From Ancylostoma caninum (taxonomy: Eukaryota > Nematoda > Chromadorea > Rhabditida > Ancylostomatidae), in the NCBI GenBank assembly GCA_037903475.1, contig JBAJFG010000615.1, positions 1,078,501 through 1,142,500 on the forward strand: DNA of 64,000 nt. Reading direction: 5' to 3'. The notes under the pieces are model-generated. The model ran no database searches, was not told where the DNA came from, and was given only the letters and a program-made list of their open reading frames with translations. This document shows, piece after piece, positions 48,290 through 60,483 of this stretch (positions are counted from its first letter, which is position 1; each line of letters opens with the position of its first letter). Made by a program: the position numbers and the translations under genes.

Positions 48290-49560
48290 CACGTGGAAAA
48301 CCACTTATCTAGAACATCGGGAGGCAGGCCTTAGAAACCCACACATCTCTTCGCACCTTCCTTCGCACCTCCCTACTTTGCCAGTGGCAATACCCGAAGC
48401 CAGCAGTCTGTTCTGCTGTTCAGAGATAAGCTAACGCCAGCTGTCACAGTAACCTCGGTTTAGCACACTATAAAATCAATACTCAAAAGTTATTTTATAA
48501 ATTGTTTGCTTAGTTACCAAACAGAAGGTTCATTTCAAATGTGGACAGTTACCATTCATCTTATTTAGGCTAATTATTCACTATCTAGAATTTTTGAAAG
48601 TCAGTCAAATTCTCATAAAAAGTACTTAGCTCGAAACAGCAGACTGAAACAATTCAGAAATTTGCAACTTACAGTTGTTTTTTTTAATCAATCACATCAT
48701 TTCTGGCAAAATTTCTGACAAAAATGTAACTATTCCATGAAGCGGGTAAAAATTTTGAAGAATTTCATTTGCAAGGGTTAGCTAATACAGTATTACATTA
48801 AATCATTCCAACATGTAATTCTCTTGTCGGGCAAGAACTCGGATTTCGTTCGATTTTTAAGCAAGCATAAATCATGCTACAGACGGCCTCCCCGACTTGC
48901 TTTGACCGAATATCTACATCAAAAACATGTAAAAATGTGTATTCTTTTATCACCTAAGCCTTTCGAAGGAGATTGTTTTAAAATTCAATCCGCTTCATCG
49001 CATAGTGAGAGGTACTTGTCACAAAGGCTTCATCGGGAATTATGTGAAAGTGGTAAAAACTGGAAGAATTAACTCTCGCTAAAATTCAACTGCTAGTTGT
49101 AAATTTTTGGATTGTTTCAGTCGACTGTTTCAAGAGCTCGAAATGCTAGTGAAGTATTTTTTACTGAAATTTGGTTAACTTCCGAAAATTATAGACAATG
49201 AATAATTGGCAATCGATGAAGTAGTTGTCCAAATATTTAGTGAATAATTTGCAAACATTTAAATGTCTCCCTCGTGAAATGAATTTTTTGGTTTTCACAA
49301 TTTAAGTAACAATTTGTAAAACAACTTTCCAATATTAATTTTATAATGTATCAGTCCGAAATTGCCGTGACAGCTGACGTTGGTTATTCTCTGTGGAGCG
49401 CAACAGACTGGTGGCTTTGGGCATCGCCACTGGCAAAGTAGGGAGGTGCGAAGGAAGGTTCGAAGAGATGTGTGGGTTTCTAAGGCCGCGCACCCTAGAA
49501 CATCATCCATAATGCCGCAAGCAATCACGCTAATCGATGATTGGAGCGCACATTCGCCGT
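48290..49560. mobile_element. Decayed 1.3-kb foldback
   Basis: Arms mirror each other around about 48900. CTTAGAAACCCACACATCTC (48332) matches the reverse complement at 49474, and CAGCTGTCAC (48439) matches GTGACAGCTG (49369). Similarity continues into AT-rich flanks. An 82-codon ORF in the middle (48824-49072) has no recognised motifs. Confidence 0.55.
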
Positions 49561-49794
49561 GCTAGCGGGATGCGACGACCGTGCGAACCGGCCTTGCGAG
49601 TCCCGCTCGCGGCCACGCCGCGGCCCGCTCACACGGCCCGAGTGAGTATATAACGCTCTTGATGAGTTATCCACCTTTTCACCACTAGACAGCCACACTT
49701 TTCAAGCTAATCTGTATACGTCTCCATGAGATGCCTAGCGGAAAAACTGGAACCGCATTGATCAATACATGCACAAAACTAATCTCCTCTGACT

Positions 49795-50155
49795 AGAGCA
49801 GATCTGAGGGAGATCATTCAACCTACTCCAATGTTTCGAATTATAGATCCTCAGAAAATAACCTACTTCTAAATGAAGCCAGGGAATCAAAGACTGCTAA
49901 TACAAGCAGAATTTGAAGCAGAAATTTTACCATAGGCTAGAGAAAAATCTTTTCTTATTGAATGAGCGATGAGTATCAGTGTGACTGGCCTCGATGTTGC
50001 GGTATTTATATCCTCGTGGACGAAATCGTAGTCGGTAATAAAAAAATTCTTAAATGTTTTCTGATATTGGTATTACGGAAATAATAGTGGATTAAAAACA
50101 TGCGAAATATCGCTGTGAAATAGCAAAGAATTAATGCAAACATTTTTTAAATCAT
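49795..50155. repeat. Dispersed repeat R1, copy 2
   Basis: Diverged direct match to 33095-33450 over about 360 bp. Nothing else is visible in it. Confidence 0.55.
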
Positions 50156-51649
50156 GTTTAAATTCGTATTTCTTGTCACACCAGAAAAGAACATTGACAA
50201 CCTTTACAGTGTCGCACAGATACTGTCCTTCTACGCAAAAGAGGTGCCCACTAACTATATGCCCAAACAAACCTCCTAATATTAATTCATTATCATGTGA
50301 TAAAAACCTTAACTTTGGTCGTTCTCCGCTCCCTTTGAGTGGATCACACCTCTCGGAGGGTCATGGTATCCCTCCACTGTGATTTTGTGGGATTTCCTTC
50401 CATCCAGGAAGTGGACGCCTACATTGCCTCCAGTTCATGGCTTCAAAACGTGAAAAGTACGAGAAAAATTCGTTGTTTGTTAATTCACAGAATGAACGAA
50501 TGGGAATAAAAAGGCATCCCCGTTTCATGATTGCACTTGTTTTCCGGGCGTGCGAGTAGAGGACTCCGACCCATCCTAATCTTTATACGAATTTCATTGA
50601 AAGCAAATGAAACTTCAGTATGTTTGCTTCGCTCACATATTTCGAATTGAGTGCAAACGAAGATGATGTGGATTGGTTTAGTAAGCCTACTTGAGACCTT
50701 GCAAACATGTAATCTTCTCTTTGCGGCAGTATTTTCCTGGTAAATCTTTGGACACGTCAGCGGTAGCTCTCCTCTATATCGGCGTAGTGGGCACGGATAT
50801 ACTTAGAGTTGTGAATGACAGGATACAGCCAATTCAGTGCATATGACTTCTTGCAATGATTAACACATTCACGACCATATGATCTTGTCATGCTGTGTCA
50901 TGTGGAACACGCGCATTTGAACTGGATCCCAGCTACGAAGTCTTCTTCGCTCACCTTATCTTTTACGATGTCCCACTTGCCTTTAGTCAAGTTGCTGCTG
51001 ATCTCTGGTGTAATTGATAGTTCTTTTCAAGTATCTGCTGAACTCTGGCCTGTCATGGTGCTTGTTTGTGTTGGCGCACCTTATTGGTGTATGAATAAGT
51101 AAATGAATAAATCCCCACCGCGTTCGGTTTCTCTTAGCCGTATCTGAACAGGGCCTACCTTTCTTATTCGTTTAGATACCCATACGAGCCGTTATCATAT
51201 CAGGCCGAAGGAATTGAACCATTTGCACAGAGCCCTTCACGTTAATCGGTCACTATGCACGTCAACTCAGAGTTGAGCGTAGGTAAGTCTAGAGCTTACC
51301 GGCCTCTCTTATGCTGACAACAGCGTTTCTTCGATTTTCTGACCAGTCAACTTAGTGGTCTCTCAATCTCTACTTTGCAATTTTACTAGGAAGAATTAGT
51401 CGGCACCTTCATGTATCTTAGTATGTGCTCAGACATTCGGGTAGCACTATGGTCAAAGAATTCAGCACTATCCTCGTCATCACGCCCACGCCACGCCCAT
51501 CGCAGCTCAATATCTATTCAGCTCGTCACGGCAATCCGATTGATATCCTAACCCTAAAGGGTTATTTTCTACTGCACTGGGCGGATTTGGCTCCACCCCT
51601 GGAGACTAGAGCTGCGACGGTTTTTGAGATTTTGCAGCGCTTAAAGTAT
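50156..51649. other. Intergenic, nothing firm
   Basis: Mixed-composition sequence with short ORFs only. 51300-51430 has a weak resemblance to the tail of RTE-type reverse transcriptases (GTFMYLSMCSDIRV), too weak to annotate. Confidence 0.3.
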
Positions 51650-51654
51650 TGAGC

Positions 51655-52680
51655 TGCCCGTGACGTCACAGGTCGCCGCGTGCCTGTGACGTCACGGTGG
51701 CTGCGGCGGCGGAGTTTCGAAAAGAGTATTTATACTTTTTCGCGACGCGACGGCCAAGACACGCGCGACGCGATGGGTAGCGAAGCCGTCGCGCCATGCT
51801 GAACCTCGCAAATTCACGTACCCACGCAAAATTACAAGCACACCCCGATTTAGCGGGGATCATGGGTTTCCACGGACTGTTTTGGACCTCACTTTACCAT
51901 ATGTGGTCTGGAGTGTTCAGAAAAAGTTCTCAGCTTTGTGTTTTTTCCTTGTTCAGGTGTTCTAGTAGTACTGCTAGGGATTTCTTTGGTGGTATACGTT
52001 GAGAGTTTCGTTTCACTAAGTCACGTTCTAGCCCCGCCCTTTGATCTTTTCCAATCTTTCACTGGTTAGACCTGTTATCTTGTGATTTCTGTGGGGTGGG
52101 GGTGGGGGTCTTGCACCGATTTCACCGCAGAAGCAGAATGTGAAAAATCATGTGTTAGAGCGCAGGACTACCTTATATTCACCTATGGATCAATATCGCA
52201 CTGATCGAATGCTGTTCTAAAGCATCTGTACAACAATGTCTACGTGAGAGCGAAACGATCCCGATAACTCAAATTCACAAGAAAATCTCTATATCCATGT
52301 ATAGATTTAACGTGTATACCTACATTGTGTTCTTCCACAGCTCGGCTGACAAGATGTAAGTAGTGACCTCTCGTAAACAGCATGCAACATTAGGAACTTA
52401 AAAAGCTCACAAAATCACTACGTAAAGTGCATACGACGCGTTCAAGTTCGTTCACGTTCACATCTCCAACTGAATCCGTCTTATTCCATGGGTTTTGGGC
52501 CAAACCACTCGAAAAACTATGGAACAGTGGCCAACTCGAGTGCGCAACATCAGCGAAACCATCGCGTCGCGTCTGCTAGCAGGCGCAACGCGAATTCGTC
52601 CCATCGCGTCGTTTTTCAAGAAAAAAGTATAAACAGGGCGCGACGTCGCCCCGCGACGTCGCGCCCTGTTTATACTATAT
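51655..52680. mobile_element. Possible element with CG-rich inverted ends
   Basis: The left end has a palindrome GTGACGTCACAGG..CCTGTGACGTCAC (51661-51698), then GTATTTATACTTTTT and GACGCGATGGG. The right end has CCCATCGCGTC, AAAAAAGTATAAACAGGG and a long CG palindrome (52638-52672). The ends are similar but imperfect, so the call is tentative. Confidence 0.35.
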
Positions 52681-52686
52681 ATATAT

Positions 52687-52959
52687 CAGTGGCGGACGCA
52701 GAAAGTGGGCGGGAGGGGGGGCGTGGGAAGAAAAGTGGGGTCTCCGCCGTTTTGGGGACCCAGACGGAAGATAAAATTAATAATAATATTAATTATAATA
52801 ATAAACAATAAATAAAAAATATATTAAAAATAATAATAAAAATAAACAATTAAAAATAAACTAACACAAGATTTTTATTTGTATTGTAAAGTAATTTCGA
52901 AAATTTGGCGACCCATTCTCGGGGGGGGCGCCCCCCCGCCCCCCCCCCTGCGTCCGCCA

Positions 52960-52962
<3 letters not shown>
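52687..52962. mobile_element. hAT-like MITE, copy 2 (276 bp)
   Basis: Nearly identical to 22366-22644, differing mainly in homopolymer length and a few bases. It starts CAGTGGCGGACGCAG and ends CTGCGTCCGCCACTG. ATATATAT lies on each side, consistent with an 8-bp duplication within a TA microsatellite. Confidence 0.85.
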
Positions 52963-52994
<32 letters not shown>

Positions 52995-53013
<19 letters not shown>

Positions 53014-53228
53014 CAAAAAGCTATTTCAGAATTGCTTCGAGAAGGTTAATCCTCTTTGATAAGTGCATTTTTACATGAGAAAAAGCAATGGAAAGGTTGT
53101 GGGACACATTATAGCAAAAATGTGGAATAGCTGTGACTTTATTTGAATGAAGAGGGATGAAGCCATGCGAGCGAAGCGAGCATTGGGAAAAGTCTGGAAG
53201 TCCGGCGTCAGCCGGACGGCCAGACTGG
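52995..53228 (+). mobile_element. Helitron-like 3' end (fragment D)
   Basis: It matches the last 250 bp of element A: TTGCTTCGAGAAGGTTAATC, ATGCGAGCGAAGCGAGCATT, hairpin GTCCGGCGTCAGCCGGAC, and CCAGACTGG before T (53229). No minisatellite or 5' end adjoins it; a TA microsatellite and the hAT copy lie directly upstream. Confidence 0.65.
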
Positions 53229-53682
53229 TGATTTATAAGCGTTACTTAGGAACAAAATCAGGAGTGAATTAACCTTCGATACCTAAGAAACAGAACTATC
53301 ATGGACTACAATTTCAGCTATAGAACAAAAATCCTAGAACATGAAAAAAACGAAGAGGTTAAGTGAGATCTTCTTCTTCAATGGTAGGGCAGTCACACTA
53401 CAAAGACTTATACACGTACTATACGCAAACGAACCGTAGCTAGGTAACCTCGTAATGAATTCGGGATGTTTGTAGACTAAACTAGTAGTTCAACAACTTC
53501 TATTGCGTCAAGTAAAGGTATTTACAACAGGATTCACATTGTTGGATCCTGTGAATCGGAGTCCGTAGGATCCTACGCAGTGGCCGACGTATGCGGATCC
53601 AGGCTTGCTTCGTTGCCGATGAATTTCGTTGTTCTTTTCGCTTTCCGCTGGAAGAATACTCATTAAACGTGGTGTGCAGTTG

Positions 53683-53817
<135 letters not shown>

Positions 53818-53875
53818 AAACTCTCTGTTGCGAATGTCAGTGGACAAATGGAAATGTCAGTGTCAGTGTCGATGA

Positions 53876-55992
53876 ATGGACACTTCAGTAGTACCCTCTT
53901 TTGACACCGGATCCGACCACAGACTGCTACGGGCCAAGATACGACTCAGCGATCGCATATTCAAAAGAGACACACATTGTGGGCCACCTATACGCTCTCC
54001 TGAGTATGATGAATCCGAACTGCAGAAGGCCATGAATGCATACAACTGGAGAAAGGAGGAAGATCCCACAGAAGACTATGAAGAATTAGCGAAAGGGCTG
54101 ATATTTTGTGCTAAAGCAGCTATGATGAACTACAAACTGAGAGGAGAAAGGCTTAACCCAAAGGCCAAACAATTGCTGCGCCGTAGAGGTGAATTCAAAA
54201 GAGATCAGACAGCGACGCATTTGGAGAAAGTTGTCATCAATAAAGCCTGTCGCGCGGCCATGAAGGAATCCCTTAGAGAGCACCGCAAAGCCGCTTCGAC
54301 AGCCGCTCAGAGGAAAAGCCTGAAACGATGCCGACGAGAACTCTCGGACTATTCTGCTGTGACCACATGCCTGAAAGACAAACAGGGAATACCCAAAACG
54401 ACGAGGACGGACATGGAACGCATCGTAACGGACTTTTATACAAATCTGTACCGCTCAACAACGGTTGTCCCAAGACGCCCATCCCCCACAGAAGAAAAGC
54501 CACCACCCATTCTGGTCTCGGAAGTGAGAATTGCAATTCAATCGCTGAGAAAGGGGACGGCCCCAGGACCCGATGACATTACAGCGGACTTGCTTAGAGT
54601 CGGAGGATATACAATGCATAAACTCTTAGCAGATCACTTTACCTCCTATGTCGAAGCTGGCATCATTCCCGACCAGTGGAAGAGCTCCAAGACAGTGTTG
54701 ATCTTCAAAAAAGGTGACAAAGAAGATATCGAAAACTACCGCCCTATTGCTTTGTTGTCTATACCGTACAAACTGTTCACGAAGATCATTCTGAACCGGC
54801 TTGAAACCACGCTTGATGAGTACCAGCCAATAGAACAGGCAAGTTTCAGAAAAGGCTTTTGCTGTATGGACCACATTCACACTATCGTCCAGCTGATTGA
54901 GAGATGCAGGGAATACACGATGCCTCTGATCCTCACATTCGTCGACTACAGAAAAGCATTCGACTCCGTCGAAACGAATGCAGTCTTGAATGCGCTCATA
55001 CATGCAGGAGTAGATCCAGCTTACGTGAAGATTCTTGAGCAGTGCAATGTCGGAACAACGACGACAATCCAGTTGTTTGACAAAAAACTACGCATTCCGA
55101 TCGGAAAAGGTGTCCGACAAGGTGACACAATATCGCCAAAACTGTTCACGTCAGCCCTCCAGTATGCTATGTCTCGACTGAACTGGGAAGACAAAGGTAT
55201 CATGATCGACGGAAAGAAGCTCTCAAACCTACGATTCGCAGACGACGTGGTTCTTGTTAGCAACAACACATCAGAGATGAACCAGCTGCTAAACGAGCTG
55301 AACGAAGTGAGCAAGAGCATCGGGCTAGAAATGAATATGAAGAAGACACAGATGATGGCAAATCAATGGTGTGACAACGGAATAGTACAGCTGAATGGAA
55401 TTATCTTGAGGAAAGTAGACAGCTACGTTTACCTGGGACGTGAAGTAAATATGACGAACGACTTGACAGGCGAAATTGGACGAAGAAGAAAAGCGGCGTG
55501 GGCAGCCATGGACACGATTCGAGAAACGACAAGTCAAATCAGGGACTCGAAGCTGCGAGCTCACCTATTTGATTCTACGGTACTTCCGGCACTGTGTTAT
55601 GCTACTGAAACATGGATGGACAACAGAAACATCTCCTTGGCTATGAGAACGACACACAGGGCCTTGGAAAGATGTTTTCTGGGAACGAATAGATGGAAGC
55701 AATGGAAATGCGGCCTCAGTAGCAAGACTTGAGGAAGGAATCGAAGATCAAGGACCTGACAGACTACATGGCATCCGCAAAGCATCGGTGGGCAGGACAC
55801 GTGATGCGCCGAACTGATGACAGATGGAGCACGAGATCAACTCTCTGGACTCCCTTGAACGTCAAAAGACCCCTCGGCCGAACCTTCACGCGCTGGTATA
55901 CATTTTCCAGGTCGTTTAAACAAAGAGATCTGACGAACTGGATGAGAGCGGCCCGAGACAGGAGAACCTGGAGCGAATGTGGTCCACACTGA
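53876..55992 (+). pseudogene. RTE-clade LINE, 5'-truncated, frameshifted near the 3' end
   Basis: The 618-codon ORF (53876-55732) begins at the very end of the endonuclease domain, [14 protein letters not shown], where SDHR is the conserved APE-type endonuclease motif. The reverse transcriptase follows: NYRPIALLSIPYKLF, LTFVDYRKAFDSVE, GVRQGDTISPKLF, and the catalytic FADD at residues 454-457. The frame is lost near 55700; the next frame (55729-55992) gives the RTE C-terminal region, KHRWAGHVMRRTDDRW then AARDRRTW. The endonuclease is missing, so the copy cannot move by itself. An ATCAAAGT doublet (56023-56038) resembles the short-repeat tail of RTE elements. Confidence 0.85.
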
Positions 55993-56094
55993 GAAGACCA
56001 ACCCAGCAGTGAAGATGGACCATCAAAGTATCAAAGTAAGTATATAAAACTACTGCGCACGTAACAGCTTCCCGCCTAAGCAAGGTTGGGTGTA

Positions 56095-56260
56095 AAATTT
56101 GGGTTACGTTACAAAATGGGGCACTATTCCACTTATTCTGGCCCAAAATCTCAACACAAAAAATTTCTTTGAAACTTTGTCTAGAGGGTTTATTTTATGC
56201 TGATCACAAATATCACAGTCATTTGTGCCGCAATCCCATTTGGGTAGGGTTAGTGGCCAT
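56095..56260. repeat. Dispersed repeat R3, copy 1
   Basis: Inverted relative to 61185-61380. Shared blocks are GGCCCAAAATCTCAA, TTTCTxxGAAACTT and TTTGTGCCGCAATCCCATTTG. The sequence is non-coding. Confidence 0.5.
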
Positions 56261-56285
56261 AATTTTAGAACTTATAAAATAGAGG

Positions 56286-56472
56286 ATATATGACGCTGCC
56301 AACTAATTTGTCCGCGTAAAAATGCAAGTTGGGAATGAATGGCCACAATCCGGACCGTTCGATATTGCACAGTGAAAATGAAATGGTGGCATAACTCGAA
56401 CCGTTCGGATTCTGTCATTCATTTTCTACTTTGCATTTTTGAGAGGACAAATTAGTTGGCAGCGTCATATAT
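56286..56472. mobile_element. TA-type MITE (GACGCTGCCAAC family), copy 2
   Basis: Same inverted ends as 13953-14141 (ATATATGACGCTGCCAACTA) and similar length, in a partly shuffled internal order as expected for a palindrome. The two copies lie 42 kb apart. Confidence 0.65.
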
Positions 56473-56511
56473 CGTGTACATCTTAGAATATATACTTAAT
56501 AATAGCTATAG

Positions 56512-56800
56512 TATGATTGGGAAATAGTTATACAAACAGATGGTGGGGTTCCTCAGGGAGGTAATGCAAGCCCTGTTTTAGCTGACCTTACTCTTTCTTA
56601 TCTCGAATACATAACCACCATGCAAGTACCAAAACTAATCTCCTCTTTCACCCCTTCAGATACATGGATGATATATTAATTATCTACAATGACACAACAA
56701 AATTATCTTACAAACCTCCCTAATAAAACTTATGATAACATTCTAAAGCTTGAAACTACTCATCTTAGTAACTATGAAAGTAATTTTTTGGACTTAAATA
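56512..56800 (+). pseudogene. Fragment of a second reverse transcriptase (YMDD type)
   Basis: The plus strand reads QTDGGVPQGGNASPVLADLT with LSYLEY, and after a frameshift FRYMDDILIIYND. Further on, in another frame, come ETTHLSNYESNFLDLNI. The first matches RT motif 4 (G.P.G...SP..A), the second is the YxDD catalytic motif. It differs clearly from the nearby FADD RTE LINE; the xQTDGxPxGxNxSPxxAD and FLDLxI pattern resembles the GIPMGTNCAP type of metazoan RT, possibly Penelope-like. Stops and frameshifts make it inactive. The next Helitron-like element starts 18 bp later. Confidence 0.55.
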
Positions 56801-56817
56801 TCATGACTTATAACTTA

Positions 56818-58593
56818 TCATGACTTATAATAAAGGGCTTAGTCTGTCACGTGTGTGTGTGCGTGTGTGTGTGTCAGTGTGAAACGAAATTCGAGGGCGT
56901 GGCCTAGAGTGAAGAAAATGTTCTACACCGAGTCCACTGTTGCTGTAGGAGTGCGCCGGCGTCCAAAAGTGGGGAAACACCTGGAGTCGGGTCCAACGGT
57001 GTGATAAGGGTGCGCCGGCGTCCAAAAGTGGGAAAACGCCTGGAGTCGGGTCCAACGGTGTGATAAGGGTGCGCCGGCGTCCAAAAGTGGGGAAACACCT
57101 GGAGTCGGGTCCAACGGTGTGATAAGGGTGCGCCGGCGTCCAAAAGTGGGAAAACGCCTGGAGTCGGGTCCAACGGTGTGATAAGGGTGCGCCGGCGTCC
57201 AAAAGTGGGGAAACGCCCGGAGTCGGGTCCAACGGTGTGATAAGGGTGCGCCGGCGTCCAAAAGTGGGAAACGCCCGGAGTCGGGTCCAACGGTGTGATA
57301 AGGGTGCGCCGGCGTCCAAAAGTGGGGAAACGCCCGGAGTCGGGTCCAACGGTGTGATAAGGGTGCGCCGGCGTCCAAAAGTGGGGAAACGCCTGGAGTC
57401 GGGTCCAACGGTGTGATAAGGGTGCGCCGGCGTCCAAAAGTGGGGAACGCTCGGGTCCAACGGTGTGATAAGGGTGCGCCGGCGTCCAAAAGTGGGGAAA
57501 CGCCTGGAGTCGGGTCCAACGGTGTGATAAGGGTGCGCCGGCGTCCAAAAGTGGGGAAACGCCTAGAGTCGGGTCCAACGGTGTGATAAGGGTGCGCCGG
57601 CGTCCAAAAGTGGGGAAACGCCTAGAGTCGGGTCCAACGGTGTGATAAGGGTGCGCCGGCGTCCAAAAGTGGGGAAACGCCTGGAGTCGGGTCCAACGGT
57701 GTGATAAGGGTGCGCCGGCGTCCAAAAGTGGGGAAACGCCTAGAGTCGGGTCCAACGGTAAGGTGCGCCGGCGTCCAAAAGTGGGGAAACGCCTGGAGTC
57801 GTGAACGGTGTGATAAGGGTGCGCCGGCGTCCAAAAGTGGGGTCGGGTCCAACGGTGTGATAAGGGTGCGCCGGCGTCCAAAAGTGGGGAAACGCCTGGA
57901 AGTCGGGTCCAACGGTGTGATAAGGGTGCGCCGGCGTCCAAAAGTGGGGAAACGCCCGGAGTCGGGTCCAACGGTGTGATAAGGGTGCGCCGGCGTCCAA
58001 AAGTGGGGAAACGCCTAGAGTCGGGTCCAACGGTGTGATAAGGGTGCGCCGGCGTCCAAAAGTGGGGAAACGCCTGGAGTCGGGTCCAACGGTGTGATAA
58101 GGGTGCGCCGGCGTCCAAAAGTGGGGAAACGCCTGGAGTCGGGTCCAACGGTGTGATAAGGGTGCGCCGGCGTCCAAAAGTGGGAAAACGCCTGGAGTCC
58201 TACCTAAATCACCTGGATGTACATTGTTTCCTTTCGTATCCGTGTTCTCTTCCCATTCCTTTTGTGTCTGAATGAACCACTCTATCTTTCCCGTTTATAC
58301 ACACCGGTCGACCCTTATCACTTGAATTACCACAACAACCAGTTGAGCCTAAATCATTCCAAGATAACATTTGCACTGAATTGCTTACACTCAGTTCTTC
58401 ACCGCTACTAAATTCGCTCAAATGGAAGAGCATATCTTCGTTATGGGGAAGCTACCCTCTACGGGATCAAGGGTTTCTCAGGAGAGCGATAGAACAGATT
58501 TAATCAATCCATTTACACCTTCGTGCAGTATGCGAGCGAAGCGAGCACCAACAGAAGTCTGGAAGTCCGGCGTTAGCCGGACGGCCAGACTGG
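56818..58593 (+). mobile_element. Helitron-like element B1, 1.8 kb
   Basis: It starts A|TCATGACTTATAATAAAGG, continues with GTCACGTGTGTGTG, then ACGAAATTCGAGGGCGTGGC, the 59-bp minisatellite (56951-58197), about 330 bp of unique 3' sequence, ATGCGAGCGAAGCGAGCACC and the hairpin GTCCGGCGTTAGCCGGAC. It ends CCAGACTGG|T. All landmarks occur in the same order as in element A. It is non-autonomous. Confidence 0.65.
56951..58197. repeat. 59-bp minisatellite array in B1, about 21 units
   Basis: The unit runs from GTGCGCCGGCGTCCAAAAGT through GGGGAAACGCCTGGAGTCGG to GTCCAACGGTGTGATAAG. Variants include GCCTAGAGTC, GCCCGGAGTC and ACACCTGGAGTC; several units have deletions (57440, 57760, 57800, 57842). 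The minus strand is open in three frames for up to 414 codons; these ORFs are artefacts. Confidence 0.9.
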
Positions 58594-60483
58594 TATTATA
58601 ATAACGGGCTTACTTCGTCTGTCACGTGTGTGTGTGTGTCAGAAACGAAATTCCCTGATTGGCCAGTGATGGTGATTACGAGGTCAACGAGATGATCGGG
58701 ACGGGTATGGTGAGGTTCAAAGAATGAAGAGAAGCTCTAAAGGATGGGGAAGTGGAGAGCGGTGAGTGCACCGCGGTGTGGAGGGTGCGCCGGCGTCCAA
58801 AAGTGGGGAAACGCCTGGAGTCGGGTCCAACGGTGTGATAAGGGTGCGCCGGCGTCCAAAAGTGGGGAAACGCCTGGAGTCGGGTCCAACGGTGTGATAA
58901 GGGTGCGCCGGCGTCCAAAAGTGGGGAAACGCCTGGAGTCGGGTCCAACGGTGTGATAAGGGTGCGCCGGCGTCCAAAAGTGGGGAAACGCCTGGAGTCG
59001 GGTCCAACGGTGTGATAAGGGTGCGCCGGCGTCCAAAAGTGGGGAAACGCCTGGAGTCGGGTCCAACGGTGTGATAAGGGTGCGCCGGCGTCCAAAAGTG
59101 GGGAAACGCCTGGAGTCGGGTCCAACGGTGTGATAAGGGAGCGCCGGCGTCCAAAAGTGGGGAAACGCCTGGAGTCGGGTCCAACGGTGTGATAAGGGTG
59201 CGCCGGCGTCCAAAAGTGCGGGAAACGCCTGGAGTCGGGTCCAACGGTGTGATAAGGGTGCGCCGGCGTCCAAAAGTGGGGAACGCCTGGCGGGTCCAAC
59301 GGTGTGATAAGGGTGCGCCGGCGTCCAAAAGTGGGGAAACGCCTGGAGTCGGGTCCAACGGTGTGATAAGGGTGCGCCGGCGTCCAAAAGTGGGGAAACG
59401 CCTGGAGTCGGGTCCAACGGTGTGATAAGGGTGCGCCGGCGTCCAAAAGTGGGGAAACGCCTGGAGTCGGGTCCAACGGTGTGATAAGGGTGCGCCGGCG
59501 TCCAAAAGTGGGGAAACGCCTGGAGTCGGGTCCAACGGTGTGATAAGGGTGCGCCGGCGTCCAAAAGTGGGGAAACGCCTGGAGTCGGGTCCAACGGTGT
59601 GATAAGGGTGCGCCGGCGTCCAAAAGTGGGGAAACGCCTGGAGTCGGGTCCAACGGTGCGATAAGGGTGCGCCGGCGTCCAAAAGTGGGGAAACGCCTGG
59701 AGTCGGGTCCAACGGTGTGATAAGGGTGCGCCGGCGTCCAAAAGTGGGGATAACGCCGGCGTCCAAAAGTGGGGAAACGCCTGGAGTCGGGTCCAACGGT
59801 GTGATAAGGGTGCGCCGGCGTCCAAAAGTGGGGAAACGCCTGGAGTCGGGTCCAACGGTGTGATAAGGGTGCGCCGGCGTCCAAAAGTGGGGAAACGCCT
59901 GGAGTCGGGTCCAACGGTGTGATAAGGGCGCGCCGGCGTCCAAAAGTGGGGAAACGCCTGGAGTCGGGTCCAACGGTGTGGTAAGTGTGCGCCGGCTTCC
60001 ACAAGTAATAGGAATCCGCTAGGCGGGTCTATTTCTGCATGAGGAGTCTGCTTACCCTGTGACCCTCCTACCTAAATCACCTAGATGTTCATTGTTTCCT
60101 TTCGTATTCGTGTTCTCTTCCCATTCCGTTTGTGTCTGAATGAACCACTCCTTCCTTTCCGTTTATATACACCGGTGGACCCTTATCACTTGAATTACCA
60201 CAACAACCAGTCGAGCCTAAATCACTCCAAGATAACATTCGCACTGAATTGGTTCGCGGCAATTAACTTCGCTCATTTGGGAGAGCACAACTTCGTTCAT
60301 ATGGGGGAAAGCTACCACCTACGGGACCAATGGTTTCTCAGGAGAGCGATAAAACTGCTTAGAAGCATGCAGATTTTATCAACCCATTTACACTTTTGTG
60401 TCTGCTTTCAACGTGCAGTATGCGAGCGAAGCGAGCATCAATAGAAGTCTGGAAGTCCGGCGTTAGCCGGACGGCCAGACTGG
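58594..60483 (+). mobile_element. Helitron-like element B2, 1.9 kb, in tandem with B1
   Basis: It begins directly after the CTGG of B1 with TATTATAATAACGGGCTTA, lacking only the TCATGAC tip. Then come TGTCACGTGTGTG, the 59-bp array, the same 3' unique region (ACCTAAATCACCT, CATTGTTTCC), GCGAGCGAAGCGAGC, the hairpin and CCAGACTGG|T at 60480-60484. B1 and B2 are the same orientation. Confidence 0.65.
58784..60000. repeat. 59-bp minisatellite array in B2, about 20 units
   Basis: More uniform than the B1 array: nearly all units read GCCTGGAGTC, with few deletions (about 59280 and 59750). Minus-strand ORFs of 418-442 codons in all three frames arise because 59 is not a multiple of three and no frame has a stop. 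Confidence 0.9.

Noticed and set aside
56825..60004. Minus-strand ORFs of 198-442 codons across the 59-bp arrays
   Set aside because: Same cause: a stop-free 59-bp unit read in three frames.
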